A stretch of 34,527 nt of DNA from JBARCX01 sp049794535 (GCA_049794535.1 JBARCX010000105.1:1-34527); one strand, 5' to 3'; counted from the stretch's first letter, positions 15,962 to 24,151 are shown. The notes: generated by a model not told the origin, from the letters alone. Numbers and translations: made by a program.

Positions 15962-16086
15962 TGAGAATCCCCCAACAAGTTATCGATCGGTTTCAGCCAC
16001 GCCATGCGATGGGCGGGTGACGAAGGGATGGGCCAGTACCTGCGCGCTGGCGGTTTGTTGTCTGCGGCAAGAAACGCCGCCGACGC

Positions 16087-16848
16087 TCATGGCGACGGGT
16101 TCCTTGCTGTAGGCGATGCTGTAGTCGGATGTGTATCGGCACCTACGGGAATCAGCAGTGCTTTCAAGTCGAGCAACACATGCACCAGCATCGGCCACAG
16201 CAAACTGCCGGTGTCGATGTACAGCACGGCCAGTAGTGCGCCAAGGACACCGGCAGCCAACATGCCCGTGTAGCCCTGGTACAAATGCGCCCAGCCAAAG
16301 GCCAGCGCAGCCAGGGCAACGAGTAGCACGGAGTGGGCATGCGGCAGCACAGAGTGCAGGGCGCCCAGACCGAAACCACGCCAGATCAGTTCTTCGGTAA
16401 GTCCGGCAGTAACGGCCAGCGCTGCGAAACCCCAGCGTTCACGAGATGTTCGCGGCAGCATGCGGGTGACATTCGCGCCTCCAGCCATGCGGGCGGCCGC
16501 TGCTTTGTTTCTGCGTAGGACGACGACGGTAATCACCATTCCAGCTATAGCCGTCGGTATGAAGCCGACAAGAAAGCCAAAATGGGCTTCGTTGGATCCC
16601 GGCAGGTTATGTGGCAGGCACAGTCCCAGTTGCGCTGGGGTCCAGCCGGCAACGCCCAGTGTTAGTACGAGAGTGATCAGCGCCAGAGCCCAGCCTTGCC
16701 ATGTCCACTGGCGATAGAAACGCAGGCGTGCACCGCTATCACCGGTATCCAATGCGGCTAGCAGACGCCGATGGGCGATGCGCCCAAGCAGCGGCTCGCC
16801 GATAAGCAGGTAGGCGGCGAGAGCGATCAAGGTAATCGAGGCGAGCAT
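16087..16848 (-). CDS. CPBP-family intramembrane metalloprotease (CAAX/Abi type)
   Basis: This 253-residue polytopic membrane protein carries the CPBP motifs: E152-E153-x3-R157 (TEELIWRG), F-x3-H188 (FGWAH) and H223-x3-D227 (HVLLD). These residues form the glutamate/histidine metal site in this family. Members process membrane peptides or protect against bacteriocins. Its ATG (16848) directly abuts the stop codon of the GntR gene (TGA then ATG), so the genes are co-expressed. A role in maturing or guarding against the substrate of the adjacent ABC transporter is possible but unproven. Confidence 0.9.
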   Translation of the reverse strand: MLASITLIALAAYLLIGEPLLGRIAHRRLLAALDTGDSGARLRFYRQWTWQGWALALITLVLTLGVAGWTPAQLGLCLPHNLPGSNEAHFGFLVGFIPTAIAGMVITVVVLRRNKAAAARMAGGANVTRMLPRTSRERWGFAALAVTAGLTEELIWRGFGLGALHSVLPHAHSVLLVALAALAFGWAHLYQGYTGMLAAGVLGALLAVLYIDTGSLLWPMLVHVLLDLKALLIPVGADTHPTTASPTARNPSP

Positions 16849-17232
16849 TCATTCCCCCAGCAGTTTGGCTAGCCGCCGTAATACGGGTTCGGCAGGCAAT
16901 TCAAGTTCACTGGCGTGTCGCGCCAGTTCCAGCAATTGCGGCTCCAGCAGAGCCAATCGTTGGTTCTGGCTGTGCGTAGCTTTGTGCGTGGCGGCCACCA
17001 CCATGCCCTTGCCGCGCAGGCGTTCAAGCAGGCCCTCGCTTTCGGCTATGCCGTAGGCGCGTGACACCGTCATCGGATTCACCGCATGGAAGCCGGCCAC
17101 ATCGCGCACCGAGGGGAGCAGTTCACCAGGCGTGAGTTGGCCGCTGGCGATCAGCCGTCGCAGCTGCGCCACAATCTGCCGATAGATTGGCTCGGGCACG
17201 GCGGGTTGTATGGTGAGTAATGAGGCATCCAT
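16849..17232 (-). CDS. GntR-family regulator, YtrA subfamily
   Basis: This 127-residue protein has an N-terminal winged helix-turn-helix (PIYRQIVAQLRRLIASGQLTPG, LPSVRDVA, NPMTVSRAYGIAESEGLL) and only a short helical C-terminus, the hallmark of YtrA-type regulators that control their own ABC-exporter operons. ATG 17232 is preferred; an upstream TTG at 17241 would fall inside the probable -10 box. There is no Shine-Dalgarno, so the mRNA is probably leaderless. It heads the operon gntR - CPBP - ATPase - permease. Confidence 0.92.
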   Translation of the reverse strand: MDASLLTIQPAVPEPIYRQIVAQLRRLIASGQLTPGELLPSVRDVAGFHAVNPMTVSRAYGIAESEGLLERLRGKGMVVAATHKATHSQNQRLALLEPQLLELARHASELELPAEPVLRRLAKLLGE

Positions 17233-17269
17233 GTGTATCAATACAACAATACACTTGAGGATCTGTCAA
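17233..17269 (-). promoter_or_regulatory. Promoter and probable self-operator of the gntR operon
   Basis: On the minus strand a perfect -35 TTGACA (17269-17264) is followed 18 bp later by TGTATT (17245-17240), with the start codon 7 bases beyond. Overlapping the -10 and start region are the inverted repeats TGTAT/ATACA (17234-17245, spacer CA) and GTGTAT (17233-17238) / ATACAC (17249-17254). Such a site is where a YtrA-type repressor would block its own promoter. Confidence 0.6.
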
Positions 17270-17330
17270 TCGTGACCATCGGCATGGTTTGCATTGCATG
17301 CCTGGTCGGAGCGTGGCCGGGCACATCCTT

Positions 17331-17336
17331 TACAAT
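17331..17336 (+). promoter_or_regulatory. Probable -10 box of xth (leaderless start)
   Basis: TACAAT ends six bases before the xth ATG at 17343, which would place transcription initiation at about the start codon itself. No Shine-Dalgarno is present. The -35 region is poor, so this is a candidate only. Confidence 0.45.
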
Positions 17337-17342
17337 GTGACG

Positions 17343-18110
17343 ATGAAAATCGCCTCGTGGAATGTGAATTCGCTGAATGTGCGCTTGCCGCATCTGCTGC
17401 AATGGTTGGCCGAGGCGCAGCCGGACATCGTGGCGCTGCAGGAAACCAAGCTGGAAGACGTGAAGTTTCCGCGCGATGCGTTGCTCGCGGCCGGTTATCA
17501 CACCGTGTATGCCGGGCAGAAAACCTACAACGGCGTGGCGATCCTCGCCCGTACCGAGCCGACGGATGTCGTCACCGACATTCCTGGGCTGGACGACCCG
17601 CAACGGCGCATTCTTGCCGCCACCATCGGTAACTTGCGTGTGGTCGACCTGTACGTGGTCAACGGTAAGGCCGTGGGCGATGAAAAGTACGCCTACAAGC
17701 TCGACTGGCTGGCCAAGGTTCGCAACTTCCTGGCGGGCGAGATTGAACGTCACCCGCAACTGGTGGTGCTGGGCGATTTCAACATCGCGCCCGACGACCG
17801 TGACGTGTATGACCCCGTTGCCTGGGGCGAAGACATTCTCTGCTCACCGCCCGAGCGGGCCGCGCTAAAAGCGATCACCGATCTGGGCCTGCACGACAGC
17901 TTTCGGCTGTTCGAACAGGGTGGCGAACACTACAGTTGGTGGGACTACCGACAGGCAGGATTCCGGCGCAACATGGGCCTGCGTATCGACCTGATCCTGA
18001 TCGGCGAGGCATTGAAAACGGCTGCCACTGCGGCAGCGATCGACCGTATACCGCGGAGCTGGGAGCGGCCTTCGGACCACACCCCGGTGACGCTGGATCT
18101 GGATATCTGA
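17343..18110 (+). CDS. xth: Exodeoxyribonuclease III
   Basis: This 255-residue DNA-repair enzyme of the exonuclease III/AP endonuclease family cleaves at abasic sites and removes 3' blocks. Catalytic features are N7 in SWNVNS, metal ligand E34 in LQETKLED, GDFNIAPDDRDVYDP (about 150-164) with Asp and Asn, and the terminal D245-H246 pair in SDHTPV. ATG 17343 begins the conserved MKIASWNVNSL; an upstream in-frame ATG at 17289 adds only unconserved sequence. It overlaps the next gene by one base (TGATG). The promoter has TACAAT six bases before the ATG. Confidence 0.96.
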   Translation: MKIASWNVNSLNVRLPHLLQWLAEAQPDIVALQETKLEDVKFPRDALLAAGYHTVYAGQKTYNGVAILARTEPTDVVTDIPGLDDPQRRILAATIGNLRVVDLYVVNGKAVGDEKYAYKLDWLAKVRNFLAGEIERHPQLVVLGDFNIAPDDRDVYDPVAWGEDILCSPPERAALKAITDLGLHDSFRLFEQGGEHYSWWDYRQAGFRRNMGLRIDLILIGEALKTAATAAAIDRIPRSWERPSDHTPVTLDLDI

Positions 18111-18793
18111 TGAATACACCGAAGACCGACTGGCCCAGCTCGCTGGACGACAACGAACTGGAAGAACTGGACCGCTACCTGCGCGCCCATGCCTCGGCGG
18201 ATGACGGTCACCTGCTGCTGGACGGTGTGCACGGCCTGCTCAGCGCGCTCACCGTGGGCCCGCTGCATGTGCTGCCGGAAGAGTGGCTGCACGAAGTGCT
18301 GCATGAGCCATTCGTCGACGAGACGGAAGGCAATCGCGTGCTCGCCCTGCTGGCCAAGCTCAACGATTCAATCAGCGCTGAGATTGAAGTGGATGCCTAC
18401 GAGCCGATCCTCGGCGAAGTGGATACCGAAGCCGGCCCCATGCTGTCTGCTGCGGGTTGGTGCGAAGGCTTCAGTCGTGGCATCGACCTGCGTGCCGGGC
18501 TGTGGGAGGGGCGTCTCGCCGACGACCCCACGCTGATGGAGCTGCTCGGCCCGGTGATGGCGCTGGCGGTGGATGAAGGTGTGCTCAGCGCCGAGGCGGA
18601 TTTCGACAAGCTGACCGACGAGGAGTACGACGAGTGCCTCTCGCAACTGCCGGCCGTGCTGACGGCGGTGAATCATTACTGGTATCAGCACCCTGCCACT
18701 GAGGCAGAACTCAATGCGATGGCGAAACCCGTGGCGGAAGAGAGCGATGACCACAGCCCGCCACGCCAGCGCAGCGGTCATTGGGTTCATTGA
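18110..18793 (+). CDS. UPF0149 (YecA/YgfB) family protein
   Basis: This 227-residue acidic cytoplasmic protein begins with helices (LDDNELEELDRYLRAH) and has the UPF0149 pattern LDGVHGLLSAL and AGWCEGFSRGI. No C-terminal SEC-C zinc motif is visible; the tail is Ser/Glu/His-rich and ends GHWVH. ATG 18110 shares its A with the TGA of xth, so it is translated by coupling. The YgfB/YecA family has been tied to regulatory roles in some species, but its function here is not known. Its link with a DNA repair gene may simply be operon convenience. Confidence 0.85.
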   Translation: MNTPKTDWPSSLDDNELEELDRYLRAHASADDGHLLLDGVHGLLSALTVGPLHVLPEEWLHEVLHEPFVDETEGNRVLALLAKLNDSISAEIEVDAYEPILGEVDTEAGPMLSAAGWCEGFSRGIDLRAGLWEGRLADDPTLMELLGPVMALAVDEGVLSAEADFDKLTDEEYDECLSQLPAVLTAVNHYWYQHPATEAELNAMAKPVAEESDDHSPPRQRSGHWVH

Positions 18794-18906
18794 GCCCGTA
18801 GCGGCGGGTTGTTGCGAAGGTGGAACAATCCGTTCGCGTAGCAAGGCTTGGATAGTCATGGCCACAAGGCCATCTTGGTGACCAGTTAATCCTGCTGGAG
18901 CAAGCC

Positions 18907-19740
18907 ATGAGCGATCGCACCATCACCCGCCGCATCCGCGGCACCGACACATCCGACGGCGCGGGCGTGAAGCTCAAGCGCGTCATCGGCCAGCCGGGCC
19001 TAGATATGCTCGATCCGTTCCTGCTGCTGGACGAATTTCGTTCCGACCAGGCGGGCGACTACATCGCAGGCTTCCCCGAGCATCCGCATCGCGGCTTCGA
19101 GACTGTCACCTACATGCTAGCCGGGCACATGCAGCATGGTGACAACCACGGTAATCGCGGTGACCTCACTCCGGGCAGCGTGCAGTGGATGACCGCGGGC
19201 CGCGGCATCCTGCATTCGGAAATGCCGCAGCAAGAGAACGGCCTCATGTGGGGTTTCCAACTGTGGGTGAACCTGCCGGCGAAGGACAAGATGACCGCGC
19301 CGCGTTATCAGGATATTGGCCCCGAGCGCATTCCGGTCGTGCATCCCGCAGATGGCGTCACCGTGAAAGTGATCGCTGGCACATTGGCCGGTGCCACCGG
19401 TCCGGTGGAAGGTATCGTCACCGCGCCGATCTATCTGGATATCGCCGTCGAAGCTGGTGCGCAGATCGATATCCCACTGCCGGAAGGCCATCACGCGTTC
19501 GCTTATGTATTCGACGGTAGCGATGCACAGGTCGCTGGCGAGAAGCTGGCGCGCAGCGAACTGGCGGTGCTGTCGAGCGGCGAAAACGTACGCATTGCTG
19601 GCGGCGTCGCACCGTCGCGCGTATTGCTGGTGGCCGGTCAGCCGCTTAATGAGCCCGTGACACGCTACGGCCCGTTCGTGATGAACACGCCGGAGCAGAT
19701 CCACGAGGCGATTGCCGACTTCCGTGCCGGCAAGTTCTGA
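18907..19740 (+). CDS. Pirin family protein
   Basis: This 277-residue bicupin protein has iron ligands at the expected places: H59 and H61 (PEHPHRGFETVTY), and H103 and E105 (GRGILHSEMP). The GxxxxPHPH region, W/MTAGRGI and the C-terminal pirin domain (AYVFDGS, SGENVRIAGG, GQPLNEPVTRYGPFVMNT) are all present. Pirins act as iron-dependent regulators or quercetin dioxygenases; which applies here cannot be told. The ATG at 18907 has GGAGC upstream. A strong terminator follows. Confidence 0.94.
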   Translation: MSDRTITRRIRGTDTSDGAGVKLKRVIGQPGLDMLDPFLLLDEFRSDQAGDYIAGFPEHPHRGFETVTYMLAGHMQHGDNHGNRGDLTPGSVQWMTAGRGILHSEMPQQENGLMWGFQLWVNLPAKDKMTAPRYQDIGPERIPVVHPADGVTVKVIAGTLAGATGPVEGIVTAPIYLDIAVEAGAQIDIPLPEGHHAFAYVFDGSDAQVAGEKLARSELAVLSSGENVRIAGGVAPSRVLLVAGQPLNEPVTRYGPFVMNTPEQIHEAIADFRAGKF

Positions 19741-19769
19741 CGCTCCACGTCCGGGGTTGCCCTAATCGA

Positions 19770-19801
19770 CAAGGGCGCAGGCATCACCGCCTGCGCCCTT
19801 G
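19770..19801 (+). terminator. Strong hairpin after the pirin gene
   Basis: CAAGGGCGCAGGC (19770-19782) and GCCTGCGCCCTTG (19789-19801) form a perfect 13-bp stem with a 6-base loop. The T-run is weak, so it may rely partly on the stem or act as a 3' stabiliser. Confidence 0.75.
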
Positions 19802-20175
19802 TGCGTTTCAGCGCGTGCGGAGGTTACAGATGCGAAGAGCACACCGTTCCGGAATCCCAGCAACGGGGCGGCTTCCGGACGATTTCGGCTGAGCGGCGTG
19901 TGATCGCCGTGGCGAAATCATGGAACCTTGTTAAAGATTTGTCGGTCAGTGTCGTTCTGGTACGGGTGATGCTTCACTCAATTCACGGTGAGATGTCTCA
20001 TCCAGCCCTGGTATCCCAGGCGTTCTGGGTGGCCATTTCGCGGTTTGTTAGGGGTTCGTAGCAGCAAGTCGCTTTGTCGTTAAATAAACATTAATATTTG
20101 TCCACTCATGCGGCTGTACGCTGCAGTTCCTGCAGAAGACGAAGAAATAACAGGTAAACCACTGTTTTTACTGCC
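19802..20175. other. 374-bp intergenic region with no supported gene
   Basis: A frame opening at GTG 19801 runs to 20061, but it has no ribosome binding site or recognisable motif and I do not call it. The region turns AT-rich around 20080-20100 (TTAAATAAACATTAAT), probably the promoter of the SPFH gene. CTGCAG occurs twice three bases apart near 20120. A small RNA is possible but nothing specific supports one. Confidence 0.5.
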
Positions 20176-20634
20176 ATGAATATCTTGATTCTGACCATTT
20201 GCCTGACCTTGCTCGCGTTCATCGCGATGGCAGTCAAGCGTGTGCCGCTCGGCCAGGTGTACAGCCTCTATCGCCACGGTAAGCCGATGCGTTTGCTGCA
20301 GCCAGGCACGCATATGGTGCTGCCATTGCTCGACCGCGTTGCCCATCGCATCGATCTCGGCGGTCGTGTGCTGCATTTTCAGGAACCGTTGGCCAGCGCG
20401 CACGACGTGCGCGGCACGGTGTACTGGCAGGTGCTGGAGCCGGAACGCGCCGATGCGGTGATTGAGCAGGCTGATCAGTTGATCCGTCGCGGCGCGCTCG
20501 ATGCGCTGCGCGAAGAGGCCGAGATCGCGAATGTCGACAGCCGTGAAATGAGCGCACATCTGAAGCAAACGTTGAACGGCACGCTGCGCGAGCGCGGCGT
20601 CATGGTGACCCGGGTCGAGCTTGAGTTCGCCTAA
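20176..20634 (+). CDS. Short SPFH/stomatin-like membrane protein
   Basis: This 152-residue protein has a single N-terminal membrane segment (about 2-19) followed by an SPFH-type core: VPLGQVYSLYRHGKPMRLLQPGTHMVLPLLDRVAHRIDLGGRVL, matching the start of stomatin/slipin domains. It ends soon after the band-7 core and lacks the long coiled-coil C-terminus of ordinary slipins (usually 250-300 residues). The stop is clean and a terminator follows, so this looks like a genuine short form rather than a frameshift. Related short SPFH proteins may be typical of Xanthomonadales. Partner and function unknown. Confidence 0.8.
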   Translation: MNILILTICLTLLAFIAMAVKRVPLGQVYSLYRHGKPMRLLQPGTHMVLPLLDRVAHRIDLGGRVLHFQEPLASAHDVRGTVYWQVLEPERADAVIEQADQLIRRGALDALREEAEIANVDSREMSAHLKQTLNGTLRERGVMVTRVELEFA

Positions 20635-20685
20635 ACCGATAAGACACAGGGCTGCCCAAGAGCGCCCGGTCCAGGGGAAAGCCTT

Positions 20686-20715
20686 AAACCCGCCATGACG
20701 GCGGGTTTTCTTTTT
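20686..20715 (+). terminator. Intrinsic terminator after the SPFH gene
   Basis: AAACCCGCC (20686-20694) pairs with GGCGGGTTT (20700-20708) across a 5-base loop, followed by TTTTCTTTTT. This is a classic rho-independent terminator that separates the SPFH gene from rsmG. Confidence 0.92.
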
Positions 20716-20768
20716 GTAGGGTGTGGCCGGATACTGCCCGACCCTCGCCACCGACCATTGGAACCTGC

Positions 20769-21404
20769 ATGACTGCGCGCACTGCCCTACAAAGCCGACT
20801 CGAACAGGGCATCGCCGCGCTTGGTCTGTCGTTGCCGTCTGGTGCGGTGGAGCGGTTGCTCGACTACCAGGCGCTGCTCGAGCGCTGGAATGCGGCGTAT
20901 AACCTCACCGCCGTGCGCGATCCGGCCGAGCAGGTGACTCGTCATCTGCTCGATTCACTGGCGATCCTGCCGTATGTACAGGGCGAGACGTTGGCCGATC
21001 TCGGCACCGGCCCCGGCCTGCCAGGCATCCCGCTGGCGATTGCGGCGCCAGGGCGACAAATCCTGCTGGTGGATTCCAACGGCAAGAAGGTGCGTTTCCT
21101 GCGTGAGGCGATCCGCGCGTTGAAGCTCGATGGCGTGCGTGCGGTGCAGTCGCGCGTGGAAGAGGTCGAGGGCCAGTTCGACTGTGTCACTGCGCGTGCT
21201 TTCGCCAGTCTCGCCGACATGCTGGGTTGGGGCGGCCATTTGCTGGCGCCGAACGGGATCTGGCTGGCCATGAAGGGCAAGGCTCCCGACGAAGAGTTGC
21301 CGGGCGTACCGGCCGGCTTCGCGGTGCGGGGTATCCACGCGCTGGCAGTCCCCGGCTTGGACGCGGAACGTAGCCTTGTGGTGCTTGGCCGGACAGGCGC
21401 TTGA
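20769..21404 (+). CDS. rsmG: 16S rRNA (guanine-527-N7) methyltransferase RsmG
   Basis: This 211-residue SAM-dependent methyltransferase modifies G527 in the 530 loop of 16S rRNA. Conserved features are NLTAVRDPAEQVTRHLLDSL (about 41-60), the SAM-binding LADLGTGPGLPGIPLAI (about 70-87) and VTARAFASL. ATG 20769 starts the conserved length; an earlier in-frame ATG at 20721 overlaps the terminator zone. It lies upstream of parA and parB, the usual arrangement close to the replication origin in many bacteria, although the origin itself is not seen here. Confidence 0.96.
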   Translation: MTARTALQSRLEQGIAALGLSLPSGAVERLLDYQALLERWNAAYNLTAVRDPAEQVTRHLLDSLAILPYVQGETLADLGTGPGLPGIPLAIAAPGRQILLVDSNGKKVRFLREAIRALKLDGVRAVQSRVEEVEGQFDCVTARAFASLADMLGWGGHLLAPNGIWLAMKGKAPDEELPGVPAGFAVRGIHALAVPGLDAERSLVVLGRTGA

Positions 21405-21474
21405 GTCGATTTCGGCCAGCGTGCAGTTGGCCTGCTAATCTAAGCCCCCTTTCGCGCACATGAATCGACGAGAC

Positions 21475-22326
21475 ATGGCCCGCATTATCGCTGTCGCCAA
21501 CCAGAAGGGCGGCGTCGGCAAGACCACGACGGCAGTCAATCTCGCTGCGGCATTGGCCGCTGCGAAGCGCAAAGTGTTGCTTGTCGATCTTGATCCGCAA
21601 GGCAATGCCACGATGGCATCGGGCGTGGATAAGCGTCTCGCCAAGCCGAATGGCTGCGAGGTGTTGCTTGAAGAGGTGTCGATTGAACAAGCCATCGTCA
21701 GCACCGAAGCGCACTACGACCTTTTGCCTGGCAACGGCGATCTGACCGCTGCCGAACTCAAGTTGATGGATGCGCTGGCGCGCGAGAGCCGGCTGAAGGA
21801 ACAGCTCGCGAAGGTCGCCGACAAGTACCAGACCATCCTGATCGACTGCCCGCCGTCACTGCACCTGCTCACGCTTAATGCGTTGACTGCAGCGAATGGC
21901 CTGCTGATTCCGGTGCAGTGCGAATACTTTGCGCTCGAAGGGCTATCCAGCTTGTTGGATACGGTGAAGGCGGTACGTCAGCGCTTGAATCCGCAACTGG
22001 AGATCGAAGGCCTGCTGCGCACCATGTACGACGTGCGCAACAACCTCGGCAACGAAGTTTCCGCGCAGCTCACCCAGCATTTCGGCGACAAAGTGTTGCG
22101 CTCGATCATTCCGCGCAACGTGCGCCTGGCTGAAGCGCCGAGCCACGGTCAACCGATTCACCTGTACGACCGCAGCTCACGCGGTGCGATCGCCTACATC
22201 GGCCTCGCTGGCGAGATGATTCGTCGCGAGCGCGGTGCGCAAGCGGCGGTCACCGCATTGCACGACATGCACGACGACGGCGTGGAAGAAACGCTGAACG
22301 CGTCCGAGCACATTCACCAGGAGTAA
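21475..22326 (+). CDS. parA: Chromosome-partitioning ATPase ParA (Soj)
   Basis: This 283-residue ParA-family ATPase has a deviant Walker A K11-GGVGK-T17 in the first residues (MARIIAVANQKGGVGKTT), Walker A' LLVDLDPQGNAT and Walker B ILIDCPPSL. It acts with ParB to move origin regions apart. I chose ATG 21475 because family members start MARII; ATG 21460 upstream would add five residues (MNRRD) and cannot be excluded. The stop is 2 bp before the parB ATG, so the two genes form an operon. Confidence 0.96.
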   Translation: MARIIAVANQKGGVGKTTTAVNLAAALAAAKRKVLLVDLDPQGNATMASGVDKRLAKPNGCEVLLEEVSIEQAIVSTEAHYDLLPGNGDLTAAELKLMDALARESRLKEQLAKVADKYQTILIDCPPSLHLLTLNALTAANGLLIPVQCEYFALEGLSSLLDTVKAVRQRLNPQLEIEGLLRTMYDVRNNLGNEVSAQLTQHFGDKVLRSIIPRNVRLAEAPSHGQPIHLYDRSSRGAIAYIGLAGEMIRRERGAQAAVTALHDMHDDGVEETLNASEHIHQE

Positions 22327-22328
22327 GC

Positions 22329-23198
22329 ATGGCTGCCGCGAAAAAACGTGGACTCGGACGCGGGTTGGATGCACTACTTGGTGGCGATGGCGAAGGTACT
22401 CCCTCGGTAATCGAGCAGGAGGGAGAGCTGCGCATGCTGCCGATTCAGCAGATCCAGCCCGGCAAGTACCAGCCGCGCCGACACTGGAATGACGAAGCGC
22501 TGGACGAGTTGGCCGCCTCGATCAAGGCACAAGGCCTGATCCAGCCGGTGGTGGTACGTGCCATCGGCCACAACAGCTTTGAGCTGATCGCCGGTGAGCG
22601 TCGTTGGCGCGCCGCCCAGCGTGCCCAGCTCAGCGAGTTGCCGGCGCTGGTCAAGGACGTGCCGGAAATCGCCGTACCAGCGATGGCGTTGATCGAAAAC
22701 ATCCAGCGTCAGGACCTTACCCCGCTGGAAGAAGCCGATGCACTCAAGCGCCTGATCGACGATTTTGACCTTACCCACCAGCAGGCCGCCGATGCGGTTG
22801 GCCGCTCACGCGCGGCAGTATCCAATCTGCTGCGCCTTACCGAGCTGCCGGCGTCGATCAAGAAGCTGCTGGACGAAAGCAAACTGGAAATGGGTCATGC
22901 CCGGTGCCTGCTCACCTTGCCTGAGCGCGATGCTGAGCGCCTGGCGCTGGAAGCCGCGCGTAACGGTTGGAGCGTGCGTGAGCTGGAAGAGGCCGCGCGC
23001 CGCGCGCAGACCGCACCGAAGGGCAAGGCCAAGAGCGCGACAGCGCGTGATCCGAACATCGCTGATCTGGAGCGCGAGCTGGCCGAGCGTTTCGCCACGC
23101 GGGTCGAGGTGGCACACGGTCGCGGTGGTCGCGGCAAGCTGGTCATCCACTATCACAGCAACGACGAACTCGACGGCATTCTTGGCAAAATTCGTTAG
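22329..23198 (+). CDS. parB: Chromosome-partitioning protein ParB (Spo0J)
   Basis: This 289-residue protein has the ParA-stimulating N-terminus KKRGLGRGLDALLG, the CTP-binding core with LQPGKYQPRR-like and GERRWRA motifs (about 96-102), ENIQRQDLTPLEEA, a parS-binding helix-turn-helix (about 150-175, THQQAADAVGRSRAAVSNLLRL) and a C-terminal dimerisation region rich in charged residues. AGGAG (22318-22322) is near the end of parA. No parS-like TGTTTCACGTGAAACA site was found in the window by eye. Confidence 0.97.
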   Translation: MAAAKKRGLGRGLDALLGGDGEGTPSVIEQEGELRMLPIQQIQPGKYQPRRHWNDEALDELAASIKAQGLIQPVVVRAIGHNSFELIAGERRWRAAQRAQLSELPALVKDVPEIAVPAMALIENIQRQDLTPLEEADALKRLIDDFDLTHQQAADAVGRSRAAVSNLLRLTELPASIKKLLDESKLEMGHARCLLTLPERDAERLALEAARNGWSVRELEEAARRAQTAPKGKAKSATARDPNIADLERELAERFATRVEVAHGRGGRGKLVIHYHSNDELDGILGKIR

Positions 23199-23210
23199 GA
23201 ACTTGCATAG

Positions 23211-23298
23211 GAAAAGAGTGGAGAGGAGTGAGAAACGAGAGGGTAACGCTGGCACGCTCTGACTCTTTTCTCACTCCTCTTCACTCTTTTCTGTTTTT
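23211..23298 (+). terminator. Very long hairpin terminator after parB
   Basis: Arms 23211-23239 and 23263-23291 pair over 29 positions with only two mismatches, enclosing a 23-base loop. Five T residues follow at 23294-23298. The left arm is almost all purine (repeats of GAGTG and AGAG). It ends the rsmG-parA-parB unit before the glycosyltransferase gene. Confidence 0.88.
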
Positions 23299-23359
23299 AA
23301 GGCCCTGTTAGAATCCGGCCGCCCGTTCGTCCTGTTTTTGCAAAACCAAGGCTATCCCC

Positions 23360-24076
23360 ATGCCGCAACTATCCGTCGTCGTCCCCGTCTTCAACGAGCG
23401 CGACAACATCCCGCCGCTGCTTGCCGAGATCGCTGCGGCATTGCGTGGTCGTGTTGATTTCGAAGTGATCTACGTCGACGACGATTCGAGCGACGATAGT
23501 CGTGCGGTGCTGGCGGCGCAGAAGGCTATCTATCCAGAATTGCGCGTACTGCACCATGTCACGCGCAGCGGGCAGAGCACGGCGGTATGGAATGGCGTGC
23601 GTGCGGCGCAGTCGCCGTGGATCGCCACGCTGGATGGCGACGGTCAGAACGACCCGGCTGACGTGCCCAAGCTCATCGCTGCACGCGATGCGGCAGCGCC
23701 CGACGTGCGATTGTTCGCCGGCTGGCGCACAACGCGCCGGGACAGCTTCAACAAGCGCATCTCCTCGAAGGTCGCCAATGCGGTGCGCTCGCGCATGCTG
23801 CGAGATGCCACACCGGACACCGGCTGTGGCCTCAAGCTGTTCGAGCGCGAAGTGTTTCTGCGTTTGCCGTATTTCGACCATATGCATCGCTACCTGCCGG
23901 CGCTGGTCAAGCGCGCCGGCTTCCAGAGTCAGAGCGTGCCGGTGGGTCATCGTCCACGCACCGCGGGCACCTCCAAGTACGGCATGCTCGACCGCCTATG
24001 GGTGGGCTTGGCTGACCTGCGCGGTGTGGCTTGGTTGATGCGCCGTGGCAAGGTGACGCGTGTTGAGGAACTCTAA
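23360..24076 (+). CDS. Family 2 glycosyltransferase, polyprenol-phosphate sugar transferase-like
   Basis: This 238-residue GT-A fold enzyme has N-terminal LSVVVPVFNERDNIPPLL, nucleotide-sugar motif YVDDDSSDDS (about 39-48), metal-site DGDGQNDP (about 93-100) and a C-terminal GTSKYG motif. The pattern matches dolichyl/undecaprenyl-phosphate mannose or glucose synthases, which load a sugar onto a lipid carrier. No transmembrane C-terminal domain is present, so it is a soluble or peripheral type. The acceptor and sugar are unknown. It lies downstream of the parB terminator and so has its own promoter. Confidence 0.9.
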   Translation: MPQLSVVVPVFNERDNIPPLLAEIAAALRGRVDFEVIYVDDDSSDDSRAVLAAQKAIYPELRVLHHVTRSGQSTAVWNGVRAAQSPWIATLDGDGQNDPADVPKLIAARDAAAPDVRLFAGWRTTRRDSFNKRISSKVANAVRSRMLRDATPDTGCGLKLFEREVFLRLPYFDHMHRYLPALVKRAGFQSQSVPVGHRPRTAGTSKYGMLDRLWVGLADLRGVAWLMRRGKVTRVEEL

Positions 24077-24151
24077 TATCTGATACTCGTCACGCAGCGT
24101 TATACGACGAGGCGTATGCTGGAAATCTTCCCGAGAGGGAGTGATTGATCC

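Noticed and set aside
19801..20061. Possible 86-codon gene opening with GTG
   Set aside because: It has no Shine-Dalgarno or recognisable domain, and it starts within the terminator of the pirin gene.
20769..23198. Search for parS and the replication origin near rsmG-parA-parB
   Set aside because: No TGTTTCACGTGAAACA-like site or cluster of DnaA boxes was seen by eye; the origin must lie elsewhere.
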